5,734 nucleotides of DNA, taken from positions 1 to 5,734 of the forward strand of contig JASHWL010000020.1 of assembly GCA_030044105.1 (NCBI GenBank), given 5' to 3'. The translations under genes and the position numbers were made by a program. Shown here one piece after another: positions 5,500 through 5,734 of this stretch (its first letter is position 1; each line of letters begins with the position of its first letter). The notes beneath the pieces were generated by a model. It saw nothing but the letters and a program-made list of their open reading frames with translations, did no database searches and had not been told where the DNA came from. The DNA comes from Thermoplasmata archaeon (GTDB taxonomy: Archaea; Thermoplasmatota; Thermoplasmata; Lutacidiplasmatales; UBA184).

Positions 5500-5734
5500 C
5501 TACGGCACCCAGTCCGGGCCCAGCGCCCGCAGCGAGCCCAGCGATTCCTCGGGGGGAAGGCCCCCGAAGTCGAAGATCCCCAGGACCTCGTCCACCCCCG
5601 CCTGCCGGTACCGGTCGAGCCCCTGCCGGACCTCCCGGGCGCTGCCGATCAGCGCGAACCCCGCGCGTTCGAGACCTTCCCGGGACGCCGCGTGGGGGTC
5701 CTCGGCCGCCTTCTGGCGGTAGAACGTGCTCTGC
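5500..5734 (-). CDS. Luciferase-like (LLM) flavin monooxygenase, C-terminal part
   Basis: The last 77 codons of a gene that enters from beyond the right edge read, on the minus strand, STFYRQKAAEDPHAAS, then ALIGSAREVRQGLDRYRQAG, VDEVLGIFDFGGLP and PEESLGSLRALGPDWVP, ending in TAG at 5500-5502. The order of an 'LIGS.xEV' segment, a helix, 'AGVDEVLG.FDFGGLP' and a final 'ESLxSLxxLG' helix is the usual C-terminus of LLM-class, FMN- or F420-dependent TIM-barrel oxidoreductases. Cofactor and substrate sites lie in the missing part, so the reaction is unknown. It converges on the surface-protein gene, with 47 bases between the stops and no clear terminator. Confidence 0.8.
   Translation of the reverse strand, partial: QSTFYRQKAAEDPHAASREGLERAGFALIGSAREVRQGLDRYRQAGVDEVLGIFDFGGLPPEESLGSLRALGPDWVP

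Noticed and set aside
1..5734. CRISPR array, insertion sequence, phage or toxin-antitoxin module
   Set aside because: I found no regularly spaced direct repeats, no transposase or integrase motifs, and no small paired genes. A tRNA alone is not evidence of an integration site, and no duplicated tRNA end is visible downstream.

Overview
The window reads as a fragment of a high-GC archaeal chromosome. Four things point to archaea: an Nre-family DNA repair gene (a family known from archaea), a tRNA-Pro with the archaeal D-arm pattern and no encoded CCA, A/T-rich TATA-like boxes about 27-32 bases upstream of gene starts in otherwise GC-rich DNA (short-leader or leaderless transcripts), and secreted proteins rich in N-glycosylation sequons. 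A high-GC member of Thermoplasmatota is a reasonable guess from the style of the surface proteins, but the window does not prove a phylum.

Layout, left to right. Bases 2-37 (+) are the last codons of a zinc-ribbon protein. They overlap tail-to-tail with an nre gene (30-1367, -) that has an N-terminal four-cysteine zinc motif and a C-terminal PCNA-binding-like motif. A complete tRNA-Pro(CGG) lies at 1494-1568 (+). A 92-base spacer with two inverted repeats leads to a small membrane-anchored exported protein (1661-2149, +). It converges on a metallo-beta-lactamase-fold hydrolase (2182-2850, -). That gene shares a divergent promoter region, containing a perfect 16-bp palindrome, with a large multidomain surface protein (2984-5452, +). 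At the right edge is the C-terminal end of a luciferase-like flavin monooxygenase (5500-5734, -).

The most notable feature is the surface protein. Its frame runs without a shift from an N-terminal signal segment, through tandem beta-sandwich-like repeats, to a C-terminal membrane anchor and a Pro/Ser-rich tail, but a single in-frame TAG at 4628-4630 interrupts it. The neighbouring repeat has CAG (Gln) at the equivalent place, which suggests a one-base C-to-T change, an assembly error, or suppression/recoding. Three other genes in the window end with TAG, so TAG is a working stop here and wholesale reassignment is unlikely.

The genes do not form an obvious pathway. They are mostly single transcription units in alternating orientation: one repair factor, one tRNA, two exported proteins, one hydrolase and one oxidoreductase. 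I see no CRISPR array, transposase, phage gene or defence cassette, and no convincing new multi-gene system.
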